Shown: piece by piece, positions 38,126 through 51,926 of the stretch
Position numbering within the stretch: position 1 is the first letter of the stretch
How the letters are laid out: each line of letters opens with the position of its first letter
DNA from: Vespa crabro
Lineage: Eukaryota; Arthropoda; Insecta; Hymenoptera; Vespidae
Reading direction: 5' to 3'
Assembly: GCF_910589235.1 (NCBI RefSeq)
Contig: NC_060959.1
Location: forward strand, 7,672,763 to 7,736,762
Length of the DNA: 64,000 bases
Translations under genes and position numbers: made by a program
Notes under the pieces: model-generated
What the model saw: only the letters and a program-made list of their open reading frames with translations
The model's database searches: none
What the model was told of the DNA's origin: nothing

Positions 38126-38166
38126 TCGGTTACGAAGAAATCTATTAATTTTTCTTTTTTTCTTTT

Positions 38167-38203
<37 letters not shown>

Positions 38204-38318
38204 TTTCATTTCTTCTTATTCTTCTTCTTTTTCGATCATTGAGTAAAACTTTAATTTATAGATGTTAAATTTTTCGTTTATGGGAAAGTAATAGAGAAAA
38301 CGACGCGCACACACGAAC

Positions 38319-38336
38319 GCGCGCGCGCGCGCGCGC
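38319..38336. repeat. (CG)n alternating tract
   Basis: About nine CG dinucleotides preceded by ACACAC and CGAACGCG, inside AT-rich DNA. Confidence 0.9.
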
Positions 38337-40592
38337 ATACAAAAACCGATAGTGAGATGAATCATGCCAAAGAGAATAACCAATGAGAGGAGAAGACGTA
38401 CGAATTCGGCCGACATGCTGTTAGTACGCTCTCAGGAGTAAGCGCAAAATGTTATAGCTAAAAATAATTTTAGAACCGACGATTAGGAGAAAAAAGATGG
38501 AGAAAGAGGAGGAGGAGGCGACTGTTTTTTATTCTTTTTATTTTTCTTCATTCTCGCCTTTGTATCTTTATTTTCTATCTTTTCACGATTGAGATTAAAA
38601 AATCGTAGAAGGGTATAAGTTCTGTGATAATAATAGCGACATTTTTATTTCTCTTTTCTCCTCTTTTTTTCTTTTTTTTCCTTCTCTGTTTTTCTTTTTT
38701 TCTTCTTCTTTTTTCTTTTTCTTCTTTTTTTTTTTTTTTAAATTTTATTTCACGGAGTAGGCTCGATCACGCGTAACGACTTCTCATATTAAACCTCAAC
38801 GCACGTTTCGCGTGCTTCAATCTAAAACGCGCATTCATATATACGCAAATGTATATACATATGTGTGTGTGTGTGTGTGTGTGTACTCCCGTGCCGCAAG
38901 ATGTAATTAAATCGGACTTTCAAACTTTCAGTCACGCGATTTCCTCCTATCATCCCGTTGTGGGTGGATTTGGTGCGTTCACGCGAGACTGATATCTAAG
39001 TGATATATTACTTATTTATCGTTCTCACAATATTTCGAAAAATATTTTGAAAGTATTGAAAACGAGAAGTGTAACAGTGTCAGATACTCGATCGCAAGAA
39101 AAAAAAAAAAAAAAAGAACTGCTTTTATTGTTCCCCTTTTTTTATTATTTCCTTGTTCTTTATTTTTCCTTGCGATAAGATGTTTTCGTTTATTTTTACG
39201 TCACACTAATTATGCGTAATATATATGTATTATTAATACTTGTTTTCAATTATTGCTTACGTAACTGTACGAGAAAATTTCGAGTCGAAGATAACAATAC
39301 ATACGTATCTATGTACATATATATATATATATATTTACCTATCGTATCAAATATATGAGTGATACACATATACATAGGTAGATAATGTACACCCATATAA
39401 TTTTGTTAGTTTGTTCTCGTTTATTCTACCGCAAAAAAACGTCAACTTCATTTGCGTTCATGCATGCGGTTAAGCCGCGATACGAGGGCGGGATACTTTT
39501 CGTCGAATTTGCTGTAGCACGTGTTCAATGGTTATGGTTCGCTTACGTTTTATAGCTAAAGTATACCTCACTCGTTGTATATTTACCATTTCGTATATCT
39601 CGATGCTTTTCTCCCTCTCTCTTTCTCTTCTGATATACGCTATAGTAATTTTTTAATCCTTTCGAGAAAAATGTAAATTTTTGATTTAGATTAATCATTA
39701 GATTAAACACTTGATCAAATAATTATCTACTTTTTACGATAATAATTTTTCTTAATCTTTCGTTTCTTAGAATATCAATTTAATTTAATTCTATTTATTT
39801 TAATTCATTTTATAATTTAATTTAATTCATTTAAATCGTTTGATTTTTTCTTTTTTGTTAAAATAATAAGAGTTTCTAATTAATTTTTTTTTCTTTTTTT
39901 TTTTTTTTCTTTTTTTAATTCAATTTATCTTATCACATATTTCCATTGTCATTCTTCTTCAAATTTAATTATACGAAAATGTACTATAAAAAAAATTTCT
40001 CTTTTATTTCAAATGTTAATATGTAAAATTTGCCTGTCGGTAGATAACCCGTTCTACGCACAATCATGAATATCTGCCTTATTGAATCTGTCAAGTTTTT
40101 ACGAATTCGAATAATTTTACAAGGAGTATTAGTAGTTTTAATACATTTTTTTAACTTAAAATTAAAAGAATTTTTTTATTTTTTTAATTTATAAAATTTA
40201 GATTATTTTCATATAATCATTGATTGATATGTCATGTGGATATAATATTGGTATGACAAATTAGGCCAAAAACAATGAAATAAAAAATATAAATGAAGTT
40301 CAAGATCTAATATTCGTAGAATTTTAAAAATAATAATATAATTGTAGACAATTTTCAAAATTGTTGATTACAATTTTATTTAATATGCAATAAACGAGAA
40401 AGAAACAAAAAAAAAAATAAGAAGAAAAGAAAAATAAACTAAAAGCGTTTTAATTATTTTCACTCACTTAATTTACACACTTTAATCTATTTAAAATTTA
40501 AATTAAATGATGTTAGTAAGAACAGTGTTTTCTTTTTCTAAATATTAACTTTGGAACAGATTCAAATTTTCTACTTATAAATATATATGTAC

Positions 40593-40596
<4 letters not shown>

Positions 40597-40657
<61 letters not shown>

Positions 40658-40662
40658 TATAT
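40597..40662. repeat. (TA)n microsatellite
   Basis: TA repeat of roughly 60 bases with a few TG interruptions at the ends. Confidence 0.93.
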
Positions 40663-42494
40663 ATAATAATAATGTGTATAGAAAGAAAATTAATCTCTTT
40701 CGTTTAATTTAGGAACATACATACATACATCATATTATACCCGATGATGACAATTATAAATCTAATATTCTAAAATCGAATATTCAAATGTTTTAAAAAA
40801 AGAACTCAATATTAGAAATTAATATATTAAAAAATTTCGAAGTTGACTGATTCTAAAACTGAAAAAAATTATAACTGATTTTTAATTCATTAAAATGTTA
40901 ACTACTTTTTACACATAATAATAATAATAATCCATAATATAATTACTAGAATAAAAATTAATGAAAATGCCTATTGAAGAAACCAAAAAAATAACCCCTA
41001 TCAACAATTTATTCTACACGTATCACCTATATGAACGTTCAATAGAAATAAACACGATTATATTTTTTTCTACACGAATAGGTAATATGAAAGGTGAACC
41101 GTCCCGTACGACATGTAATCAAGTGTGACGCATTATTATTGACTGTTAGTTTATATATATATACATTCAACATTTTTGTTGTCCTTTTTATTCTAGAGTT
41201 GTACCTTTCTTTACTTTTCTTTTCTCATTTTTTTATTGTGTTTCTATTTTTTTTTTCTTTTTTTATTTCTTTCTTTTTAATACCAACTAGGTTGCGTGCG
41301 AGATACTTATACGTAGCAATATTATGCATTATGCAGAGAATGTATATGTTAGTCGTGTGATCGCACGCACATCGATTAGAACGGCACGAGTGTGTTAGTG
41401 ACGTCCTTGTATATTATACAGCTAGTAAAACACGATAGATTATTTTATGCAGATTAAGGCTTAGTTTATAGATGTTGAAGAGTGAAAGAGTTTCAGATTA
41501 TAAGACGCCATACACGATAGTTCTATGGAGCTGAAAATAATTTCTTTTTTTTTTTTTTTTGATCCACGTGTCATCGATGCAAATTATCATTGAATATTAA
41601 ATGACGAACATTCATGATATAGAACTTTTAAAATAACTTTTAGGATTTAATATTCATTTTAAATGTTACATTTTAAACAAATTTTTTAGCAAATATTTAT
41701 ACGTGAATGAAGGCAAACATCTTATTTTTATTTATATTATACAAATAGTGAATAATGAGTTTATGTTTAACTTTTTTTTCTTTCTTTTCTTTTTTTTTTT
41801 TTTTTTTTTTTTAATCAAATAATATCAATCGCAAACACGATTCGTATGTATGAATTAAAGTAAAATGGATTTTAATGTGGCTATTAAAAATTTGCGGCTT
41901 TGTTTTACATTGAAAAAAAAAAAAAAGAGATCAGTGTATTTTTCAAAAATTACCCTCATATGTAAATGTATAATTTGTCGAGATGACGAGTAGAGTAAAA
42001 AAAAAAGGTAAAAGTGGACGATCGCAAGCGGAAAAACGTTTTTATGTTACATCGCGGATCCTGGTTGATGATGGCTTAATTGGTCGCTTTATTCGCCATA
42101 GGAAGAGACATAATAGACGACTCGTATCGACGAACGAATCACATGTTTTCTCTCTCTTTCTCTCTCTCTCAGCTCACAAATTTCCATCTCGTCCCATAAG
42201 AAATTTGTCGATTCATTTTACAAGACCAGATTCGATTTTACATTATCTTATCGTTGTCTCTCGGATACATTAATAGCGGTTTATCGACAAAATTTCAACT
42301 CACGACGGATGTTCTTCCTGTTCTTTTATCGCATTACGCCTTCGCTGCATGTCGCTAAAAGTTTATCCACGCGTTTCTGTAACCTCCTCGAGATACATAC
42401 ATGTACGTATATTATAGTTTTGGCATTCATATATAATTGATCGAGTTTATTGATAAAATTGATAATAGTATTGATAAATTTATAAATTGATGAG

Positions 42495-42495
<1 letters not shown>

Positions 42496-42539
<44 letters not shown>

Positions 42540-42552
42540 TTATTTATTTATT
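42496..42552. repeat. (TA)n and (TTTA)n compound microsatellite
   Basis: TA dinucleotides followed by several TTTA tetranucleotides. Confidence 0.9.
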
Positions 42553-43206
42553 TATCTATAAGTATAGTAAATAATAATATAATTATCTTTGTATTCAAGT
42601 ACTCATATGTTTATATATATATATATATGTATCTATCTATAATTTTTTTAATTGATATAAATATTATATATATTATATTATATATAATAATACATAAAAT
42701 TAATTAATTTTTATGTATGTGTGTGTATGTATGTGTATGTATAAATATATTCGATTCAATAAAAATGTATAATACCTGTGGTGATATTTGAAAATATTTT
42801 GTTTTATCTGTTCAAATAAAATTCACAAAAATCATATCAAAATTTTTGTTAAATTAATAAAATGGATCATTTAAAAATAAAATAAATAATTTTTCATAAT
42901 CAAAATGAAAATTCGTTTTTACTTGTCACATATAAATTATTATCATAACAAGGTAGACGATAACTAAACATTATTTCATGGCTTATCACTTTTTTAATTT
43001 CTTTTTTGCACATTTGTATATCTATCAAAAATAATAATATCTATCAGAGGTATTCATGTGTTATCAAGATATTAGTTTGATTATTTCATTATCTAAAATG
43101 AAATTCATAAATAGATTGTAAATAAACGTTATCATATTTAATGATCATTATATCTTTTCTTATCAAAAATGTAGAATATAATCATAAATTTATAAATTTT
43201 TCGCAG

Positions 43207-43288
43207 GTCAGAAGACGTTAAAGTCATAGAAAGGAAAAACGACGTCGACGTAGGCAAGATATTCAATGTGTACAGCATTATCATCCAG
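43207..43288 (+). other. GlcAT-P: GlcAT-P untranslated 5' exon
   Basis: Flanked by TTCGCAG acceptor at 43201-43206 and by CATCCAG|GTATTA donor at 43288/43289. It lies 97 bases before the acceptor of the first coding exon (43386). Frames contain stops, so it is non-coding. An upstream exon must exist; candidates are near 38.1, 35.7 or 33.4 kb. Confidence 0.55.
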
Positions 43289-43396
43289 GTATTATACGAA
43301 TAAATTAAAGAATTTAATATCATTCATTTTTTTTCAATAAACGATCGAACATAAAAGAATGTTTTAATAATCGTCATTGTTACAGGCATTTGTAAG

Positions 43397-45316
43397 ATGA
43401 AACCGTCCATGAAAATGGGAGTGATCGCCTTGATTGGTGTTTGTGTGGTATTTTATCAATATCACCTGTCTACAGGAGTTAGATTCGATCAGGCGATCGA
43501 TTTTAGTGCCGGTGGATCTATCGATGATGAGGTCGAATCTCATCAGATTAAGTTCCCAAGGTTTACCTCAGATATGGTAATAGAAATCGATTATTGATAT
43601 TAAAGAATAAAATACAGAATACAAAAAATTTATATATGTATGTTTTTTTTTCGTCATATAATTTTTCTTAAAATAAAAATAAATTCACAGGTAATGAACG
43701 CGGTACGTAGAGTACAAGATTTGAATGGTCTCAGTCCAGAAGTTGGTACATTATTGATCAAAGAAATATGGTATCAACTCAATAAAAATGTTCTTGAAAC
43801 TACGGAAAACGAATCGCGAATTTTACGACCTTGTTCAAAACTTGTCATTTCGAACGTCGCATGTATGCCTTCCTTATCATCATCGTCCACGAAGAATGAA
43901 ATATCTTTGGATCCTCTCTACATTATAACACCGACTTATCGTAGACCAGAACAAATTCCAGAGCTCACTAGGATGTCTCATACGCTTATGTTAGTTAAAA
44001 ATGTTCATTGGCTCGTAATAGAGGATGCATACGTAGCCACGAAACAAGTTACGAGATTACTCGAACGTACGGGTTTAAAATTCGATCATCTAACAGGTGA
44101 GTCTTTTTTATTATTGATAATCTTTTAATTAAAGATCTTTCGTTATCGTTTAAACCGTTTTTTCTTAGTACGGAACTTTTGTATTTTTAATAACTCTCAT
44201 CCATAATAAAATATGTGTGTATGTATATGTATATGTATATACATAGAAGTCGTCGAAAATTAATTGAACGAAGTGGATCAATTGACGATCAATTTGAAAA
44301 TATTTCAAAAAAATATTTCTAACGAAAGAACATTTCATTGATCGATAAATTTCATTTTGATTTTTTTACGTGATAAATATATATATATATATATATTTGT
44401 ATTAATAAATAATACGAATAAAGTAACGATCGTTATTCGTTTCAGCGCCAATGCCAGAAAAATATAAATTTAAAAATGGTGCAAAACCACGTGGCGTTTC
44501 TAACAGAAATCGTGGCTTGCAATGGATAAGAGCGAACGCAACGAAAGGTGTACTTTATTTCGCTGATGATGATAATACCTATGACATAGCTTTGTTCGAC
44601 GAGGTAATACGGCTTCTATGATTATTTTTTTAAAACCCTCTACAAATACGCAGGTTTCAATCTTGAATATCTTTTTTTTTAAATCAACAAGATATTAGTT
44701 TCTAATCGTTAATTTAATCGGAGTAACATTTAATTGTGTGTCGATTTGTATCCGATCAATATCCTATTATATCATTTATCTCTAAATTAGATATGCTCGT
44801 AGAAGTTGATAACACGAAGATATTATTAAATGATAATATTATAATACATACACACGCAAGCACGGACACACATACACACACTTATATCTAAATATTCTCA
44901 CAAATACTAATTTTCAGATCCGTAAAACGAAAACTGTATCAATGTTTCCGGTTGGTCTTTGTACCAAATTTGGTTTGAGTTCTCCGATTATAAAGAACGG
45001 AACGTTTGCTGGTTTCTATGATGGATGGGTCGCTGGTCGTAAGTTTCCAGTTGACATGGCAGGATTTGCCGTGAACGTCAAATTTTTACTTCAAAGGCCA
45101 AACGCCACGATGCCGTTTAGAGCTGGTTACGAGGAAGATGGTTTCTTGAAGAGTCTTGCACCGTTAGAACCACGAGATGTACAATTATTGGCAGACAATT
45201 GTACAAAAGTACTCGCGTGGCATACGCAAACAAAAAAAAATGAACCAAGTGCACCATTGAATATGAAACTCTATGGGTCGACAAATCTCGTTAAATTGAA
45301 GGAACAAATAGTATGA
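43397..45316 (+). CDS. GlcAT-P: Galactosylgalactosylxylosylprotein 3-beta-glucuronosyltransferase P/S type
   Basis: Golgi type II enzyme of the GT43 family, transferring glucuronic acid from UDP-GlcA to terminal galactose. Complete 380-residue product in four coding exons: 43397-43576, 43691-44096, 44446-44603 and 44918-45316. A short cytoplasmic tail and signal anchor (GVIALIGVCVVFYQY, about residues 8-22) are followed by a stem and the catalytic domain. Visible family signatures: PTYRRPEQIPEL at the start of the fold; the metal/UDP-binding DDD motif at 236-238 (FADDDNTYD); the acceptor-site glutamate region GYEED (about 319-323); DMAGFAV; and the C-terminal LAWHTQTKK. RGVSNRNRGL and the GFYDGW.GRK segment resemble insect GlcAT-P and GlcAT-S more than GlcAT-I, which builds the proteoglycan linker. 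Separating P from S needs a tree. Confidence 0.92.
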
Positions 45317-45663
45317 TGTCCGGTAAGATACAGCATTATTTGCCGAAGATAAAAATCTCGAGTACTCGTCCGTTTTGTTTTTCGGACCTGTTTCTAACGG
45401 ATAGGTGCAAGAAAAAAAAGCTATGTGATTTAGTGCCTAAAGTATTTCTCCTACGTGTAATCTAAAGAAGAAAAAGAAGAAGAAGAAGAAAAAGAACGGG
45501 GTGTTCTTAAGCTGAACCATCAAAATGACGGCGAAGTCTTTGATCTAACTTTTAATTTAAAGGCAGACTTTTACCTCATAGCCATGAGATCGAAAATGAG
45601 TCTCCTGCATTGCAGTAGTATGGTTTACTGTACCATAGTGTTGATATAGTGCATTTTAAATTA

Positions 45664-45669
45664 TGTATG

Positions 45670-45711
<42 letters not shown>

Positions 45712-45750
45712 CATACATATACATATACATACATACATACATACATACAT
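45664..45750. repeat. (TA)n / (CATA)n compound microsatellite
   Basis: TA dinucleotides passing into CATA tetranucleotides, in the presumed GlcAT-P 3' UTR. Confidence 0.92.
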
Positions 45751-46364
45751 TCACAAAAATACTCTCCCGCGAACAGTACAGACTAATGACCAATTGAGGT
45801 GAGTTAAATTGATTCTAGTGAGCATAGTGATAGTGAAAGATTTTTGTGAGAAAGCAAGAAGAATGAGGGAAGCAATGTAAAAAAAAAAAAAAAGCGAGTA
45901 ACTATCTTGGACCAGTAAATACATAGTGAAAGTGTGAGAGCTCAAAACACAAATCAAATCTGCCTAAGCCTCCAAATATGCACTCAATTGTATTAATGAG
46001 ATATTAATAGTAATTATGAGATTTTTCTTTGTGTACCGTATTTGGACAGTCTATGCAGTCATGCCACAATCACAAATTTCAACTTCCGATTTTTATCAGA
46101 CACATTGGATATCGATTCCATGTTAAAGCTTTTTGAACAATAATATAATATTGTAAATAAGTATTACCAATGCGGCATATTATTAAGCCGGAAGAATATT
46201 CTATGAAAAACGGTATATTGAATTAATATCTTGAGAAGATCCTTTTATTAGATAAAAATATAAAATTCAAGGATACTTGAACTGGTGATTATAAAAAAGT
46301 GATCCAAATCATATTATATATTTTTCGTTTTGAAATATATTGACAATTAGGTTTGATTTATTTA

Positions 46365-46369
<5 letters not shown>

Positions 46370-46405
<36 letters not shown>
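46370..46405. repeat. Poly-T tract
   Basis: Uninterrupted run of about 35 T; on the minus strand it would read as poly-A. No retroposed gene body was recognised next to it. Confidence 0.9.
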
Positions 46406-46998
46406 CTATAATGAGCATAAAAAAAATAAATATATTTATTCTTGAGAAATAATTCTTTTATATTATTTTAAAATTTTTTAAACAGAATGTGAGAGATAAA
46501 ATATGTCTTTTTATATCTCAAATGACTTAGATCACTTTTATAACCATTGGCTTATTTGTCAAAGATTTCTTGATTTTCTTTTCTTTTTTTTTGTGCATGT
46601 CTTTTCCATGGTCATTAATAATCATAAATCATTATTATAATCATTCTTTGTTGGTAGGTGATCTTTTCATCTTATTTAAATTATATTTGAACTTTCATGT
46701 GAGAGGGAAACTTATCAGTCAAATAAACACCATGAATTTGATAATGTGATCTCAATATTGCATTATTGTAAAATGATTTATTTGTACATAAAGATCATGC
46801 CGTGCTTCCTAGGCAAAAAGGTATAAATATCACATATTGTAATAGCAAAAAGAAATTAATATTTTTTTTTGTTCTATTTGCGGCTTATTAACCAATGTTG
46901 ATTAACTTAATCGCCAGGTAGCTCGTCGAAGTATATAGATTATTAAGCAAAGCGCTCGATTTTTCTTTCACATAATTCCTTTGTTGATCATTTTTTTT

Positions 46999-47000
<2 letters not shown>

Positions 47001-47049
<49 letters not shown>
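47001..47049. repeat. (GA)n microsatellite
   Basis: GA dinucleotide run of about 48 bases with one AA interruption; source of a spurious Ser-Leu-rich frame on the minus strand. Confidence 0.94.
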
Positions 47050-47428
47050 AAAAATAGGAAAAGTTTTGCATATCGAGTTATGGCTGTCAATATTTGAATA
47101 ATTTTTATTGTAAAAGAGTTAGTTATATTCTCAACAGATTTTGTGTAAAGCCAAAGAATGTAATCGTTCCGATAACAAAAAAAAAGTATATATATACCAA
47201 AAAAGATAAAAAAAAACAACACTTTCTTATCAAAAAAATACAATCACGAATTAGTAATTGCATTACTATGAAAAACTCTATACTAAGTACTACTCGTATG
47301 TAGCCTAGAGGAAATTATTAGATATTTAATAGAAAATCTTTTCTCAAGGATTTATATACAAAGTAATAATATTACAATGAGTTTTCACTTACAATAGCAT
47401 CTCAATTTTTTTGCTCGATTTCTTTTTA

Positions 47429-47433
<5 letters not shown>

Positions 47434-47489
<56 letters not shown>

Positions 47490-47490
47490 A
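47434..47490. repeat. (TA)n microsatellite
   Basis: TA run of about 55 bases with minor interruptions. Confidence 0.93.
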
Positions 47491-48899
47491 TTACGAGGGA
47501 CGTTGTAAAAATCAGGGATAACGACGCGAGAGATGCAAGATCAGATTATTCCATTTATCGTGTAATACAGAAGTTGGTAAAAAACAAATATGTACGTATA
47601 CATATATATATTTTTGCTGCAAATCAGTTTTGCAATGTACAAAAAAATCTTTATATAATTTTTATTTCTCAAGTATACGTCTTATGATTTTTGTATCAAA
47701 GTATCTATTTAATAATCCCTTTTAAAATATAAATGAAAAATTAGATATAATTAAGTTTAAATAATGCTGTCATCCCATAATAAATTAGTTCATTTAGGTT
47801 TAGGCTTAATTTGGAGATATGTTGTTATTTCTTACAATGCATTGTATAGTATATTGTAGATGGATTATTATACTGATGTAAAGAGTATCAAGCAATAATA
47901 TGATAAATACAATAATAAAATTCAAAAAATATGTTCTATTATATTAATAATATCAACAATAAACAAAAGTATCACTCTTTCTCGATAAATAATATTAATG
48001 AAATTTAACTCCTGTTTATAAATTTGGAATCATTTTCTTATAAGATTCCAATATTCAAATGTACATATGCTTTCCAAATTGTATATGATACATTTTCTGA
48101 CGATAATTATAAAAAGAAATTAATGACGAAATAAAACGAAAGTTAGATAAACGTCGAAATGATTTTTATTATATAAATCGTCAAATTTAAATCATATATA
48201 TTATGGATTATGCTACGCGTATGTACGTGTGAAACATTAGTGATAAAAACACTATAAAATTATTATATGCGAGGACTGATCACAAATACTATGAAAAAAA
48301 AATTGTTTTCATATATGTAAGAAGTATTCTCAAATTCACTCATCAATTTATTCTAATTTCGTGTGACTGTTAATATTGGAACTACAGAGACTGTATATGA
48401 TGAACAAATACTAAATAAAAAGAATTAAGAACGAGTTTGTATTTTGTTTAAAAAAAAAAAAAAAAAAAGAAAAAAAGAAAAAAAAGAACAACCTTTATTT
48501 TATTTTAATAATTTTCAATTGATTTATAGTACCTTGTAAATATATTGCACGTTATTAAGGATAACAAAAAATAGCCACAATTAAAAAGTCTTAACTTAAT
48601 ATTAGCACAATGGGAAGAAAATAGAAAAGCTTGAATATGTATATGCTGAAGTCTGTACTAGTCTATTTTAAGATACTGAAACGAAATCATTCAGAAATGA
48701 AATGTATATCTAATTATATCTTAGATACGATTTTGTCGTCGGGTTCAATATGTGATATAAACTGATGAATTTTTTTATATATACAATGAATTTTTTTATA
48801 TATTAATGATGTATGTGCTTTTATATAAATGAATCTGATCGAAATAGATTTATGACTTTATTAACAATTAATCAACTATATATTTTCGGAATTATTATC

Positions 48900-50611
48900 T
48901 CACCAAGATATTCTCTGGGGATAAGTTTGATCTTCCCAATAAAATACTTTATTAATGAATATGAAAAATTGTAAAAAATTGATAACTGAATTCGTAAATG
49001 ATTCCATTATAATTTGCCAAGTTTTGGGTTTTCTCATACTTAAACGATAAAAAATATATGGTATAATAAAATATCGTGGTTCTAATAATAATTGTGGTAT
49101 AAGAACAATAACTGTGCAAAAAATAAAATTGATTTGTGTTGCAAATCTTATATGACTTATACCATACAGTGTACTATAAATCGTAAAACAATATACAGGT
49201 ATTAAGATATATTTGAAAATAACATATTTGCCCATAAATTTGTTCCATATATAAAATGTATAATGCCTATTATCTGCTAATATGTACGGATGAACAAGAG
49301 TATTGCAATGGACTATAATTGTTATAAGTGCAAAAATTAAACTTGATAAGATCCAATGATCCTGTATATTTTGAAAAAATTTTAAATAATGAGGAATCAT
49401 GTAAGGCCATAAGAAAGAAAATATGAAAAGAGAAAAATAAAATAATTGTGATATATGAATCACAGGTACATGTGCAGTACGATCTCCAACTACAATACCT
49501 CCATTCCAAATAAGAAAGATTAAAAATATTACACCTACCATTATGTAGGGAAAAAGATTAATACTTATTTCAATAAAGAATTTAATAAATGAAATTTTAC
49601 CATTATTTACTTTGTCCATTATACTCTTCCATAATAACTAGAAAGTACATAATTTTATCATATATTGCTCACAAAAATTATATAAAAATATATCATATGT
49701 TTGCCCTTAAATACAATATCTTTTACTTACCTTTAAATGAATTGGTGTATTAATGGCCGTAGATTTTATAGGTTTTTGCATATGTTGATGTAATAAATCC
49801 ACAATACGTTCCATAGCAAGAAATATAACCCAAATAACATTTGTTTGTCTGATCAGTATGCTTAATAATCCTATATAACATAACAAATACAATGTAACGA
49901 TACATATTCTTATTATTTCAAAGAATATGTATGCTTGCTAAATACGAAAGAAAATATATATTATATGTTATTATACATACCAACGAAAGCTGAAATTTTA
50001 TAATATGTTCGAAAATGTAATAATAACATCAATAAAACGATGTTAACAGATACAACATCCGTATAATATAGAAAAAACCAGAAAAACAATGGAGGAAACA
50101 TTGTAATATTATATGCTACTTCTAATTGTATCCAATCTTCCCACTTATTTTTATGTATTTGTTTCATTAAAGAATACGTAAGATAAAGATTTGCAAATGT
50201 ACCGAATAAATTGATACATCTTATATACAATATATTACAAAGATTTAAAGGGGATAATATTGCAGCAGTGAGCAAATATAAGCCAGGTAAAGTTGTTATT
50301 TTAGAATCCCACTAAAAGTAAATAAATAATTACATATTTTACTAAGTAATTTAACAAATATTATAAACTATTTGTCGCTATTATATATTAGTAAAAATTA
50401 TAAAAAGAGAAACTCTGTTTACCACTGTAAAATTTCCATCGCAATAATGCAAAACTTGAGGTATATGAAACATTTCATCAATAAAATAATGCGATTGGAT
50501 TCTATTTAAATATATAAAAAGTGATGCAGTGCTTATAATGAATATTACAGACAAGACATATTTATACATCGAATAATAAATCGATTGAGAATTTTTTTTT
50601 AACAATATCAT
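48900..50611 (-). CDS. Alg10: ALG10, Dol-P-Glc:Glc2Man9GlcNAc2-PP-Dol alpha-1,2-glucosyltransferase
   Basis: Adds the last glucose to the lipid-linked oligosaccharide in the ER lumen before transfer to proteins. Complete 465-residue product, close to the usual length. Exons: 50423-50611, 49981-50311, 49731-49870 and 48900-49637. It is a polytopic membrane protein with many hydrophobic helices. The family hallmark YFIDEMFHIPQVLHYC lies in the first lumenal loop (D45-E46), the acidic pair being expected in GT-C transferases. WDSKITTLPGLYL, RQTNVIWVIF and HPYILADNRHYTFYIWNK are further ALG10-like blocks. The second exon has an unremarkable donor, and all joins keep frame. It is divergent from the BTB gene, with start codons about 1.4 kb apart. 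Confidence 0.94.
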
Positions 50612-51429
50612 AATTTTCGTTAAAAAAAAAAAAAATAAAAAAACTTGCTTATTTTATTAACAAATAAATATAATCTAACTTCAGGATGTAACGTCTACAC
50701 AATCATCTAACCTATAGCATGTGCCAGCAAATACGTAATATATATGTCCGAAGAAAAAAAACGTAATATTATATAAACAGTAAGTACCACAGTTATATAA
50801 GTATTATAATATTGTTAACAAAGAAAGTTTGTATATGAGTTTATTACTATTATTGTGAAAATTACAATTGATTAATATCGCTTTGAAATTTTTTTTTAAT
50901 TAAACTTCGCGCTAGATAAAATCGTATAAAATATTTTAACCAATCACGTATGCGATAATACTTGATTGGTTAATGTTTCGTTTTCTTTGATTTGTCATTT
51001 TCGTTTGAGCGGTTAATTTCATGAAGTAAATATAAATATTTTTATAAAATTAAATTGCTTTTATAATAAATGTTTATTTAAAAAATGCGTTTCGTATGTT
51101 CTTGATTGTTACAATTTAACCATTTCTTTTTGAATTCGTTATCTGATCAACAAATTGATGAAGTTATAAGAAATGTATAAATGAAATGATCAAATCGTTT
51201 TTAAATTCCGTGCGATAGTTTATTATTGAGGAAGGACAAATAGTAATGAACCTAGCGAATCTATTGGTAATGAGAACGTAACTAATAAAATCCTGTCTAT
51301 TTTATTCTGTATGAGTTGGTACGAGCTTGGTTACTGTAATGCCGATTGCCATATGAAAGCGAAGTTCAACGAAGTGTTGTGCATGCCAAGTGTATTAGTT
51401 GATCTTGGAAAAAATACGTTTTTTTAAAG
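50612..51429. promoter_or_regulatory. Probable bidirectional promoter region and BTB-gene first exon
   Basis: Separates two divergent genes. At 51429/51430 is a good donor, AAAG|GTAAGC, so a non-coding first exon of the BTB gene probably ends there, giving an intron to the acceptor at 51972. The ALG10 start must lie left of about 50.9 kb. Two related segments around 50930-50975 (ACCAATCACG and TTGATTGGTT) contain CCAAT-like words in opposite orientation. Confidence 0.45.
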
Positions 51430-51886
51430 GTAAGCTCGATCGATTAATTATTTTGTCAATGTTCGTTCTTATTTTATTTTCTTTAATAATCGTCGCGCAT
51501 ATCGATTGAAAAATCAATTGAGAAAAAAAAACTATCGTGCCAATATTCGCCGTTTCCTCCAGCCATACCTGAGTACAATAATAGATTTGGCTGGAACCTA
51601 CAACCTGATTAAATAAATAGTATTGTCTGTCTCTGAGTGCACCGTCTAAGTGGCAGCCAATTATATCTTAATTCGTCGCAAGGTATCGCCTTTGTTATTA
51701 CAAGTGATACTTTTATTTAAGGTCGCACTATCAAAGATTCATAACCTTATTATTTAGTTTATTATTACGTTTACGTGAGTAATTACGTGGTTGAAATAAT
51801 AATAATTGAAAATATACTTATTTAAATGAGAATGTGATAATTAAAAGAATGTATTTGTATTATAAAAATGTATATATATATACATA

Positions 51887-51888
51887 TG

Positions 51889-51925
<37 letters not shown>

Positions 51926-51926
51926 T
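51887..51926. repeat. (TA)n microsatellite in BTB-gene 5' intron
   Basis: Short TA-rich runs just before the first coding exon of the BTB gene. Confidence 0.85.

Larger units (their letters stand above)
38340..43206. other. Presumed long 5' intron or spacer upstream of GlcAT-P
   Basis: No coding gene seen over nearly 5 kb. It holds pyrimidine tracts (38645-38740 and 39890-39915), (TG)n at 38862-38884, (TA)n at 40597-40642 and 42498-42534, and long T tracts (41545-41560 and 41789-41812). A GC-balanced segment at 41980-42390 contains a 97-codon frame with no recognisable domain. Confidence 0.45.
45317..48899. other. Convergent 3' intergenic region (GlcAT-P / ALG10)
   Basis: No gene seen. The left part is probably the GlcAT-P 3' UTR, including a GAA-rich stretch (45465-45495). 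Repeats: a TA/CATA block at 45664-45750, poly-T at 46370-46405, (GA)n at 47001-47049 and (TA)n at 47434-47490. An A tract lies at about 48451-48485. Confidence 0.55.

Noticed and set aside
41983..42273. 97-codon plus-strand frame in a GC-balanced segment
   Set aside because: No domain, no splice partners, starts in an A tract; more likely non-coding.
46370..46405. Poly-T as the tail of a retroposed copy
   Set aside because: No flanking direct repeats or recognisable gene or SINE body next to it.
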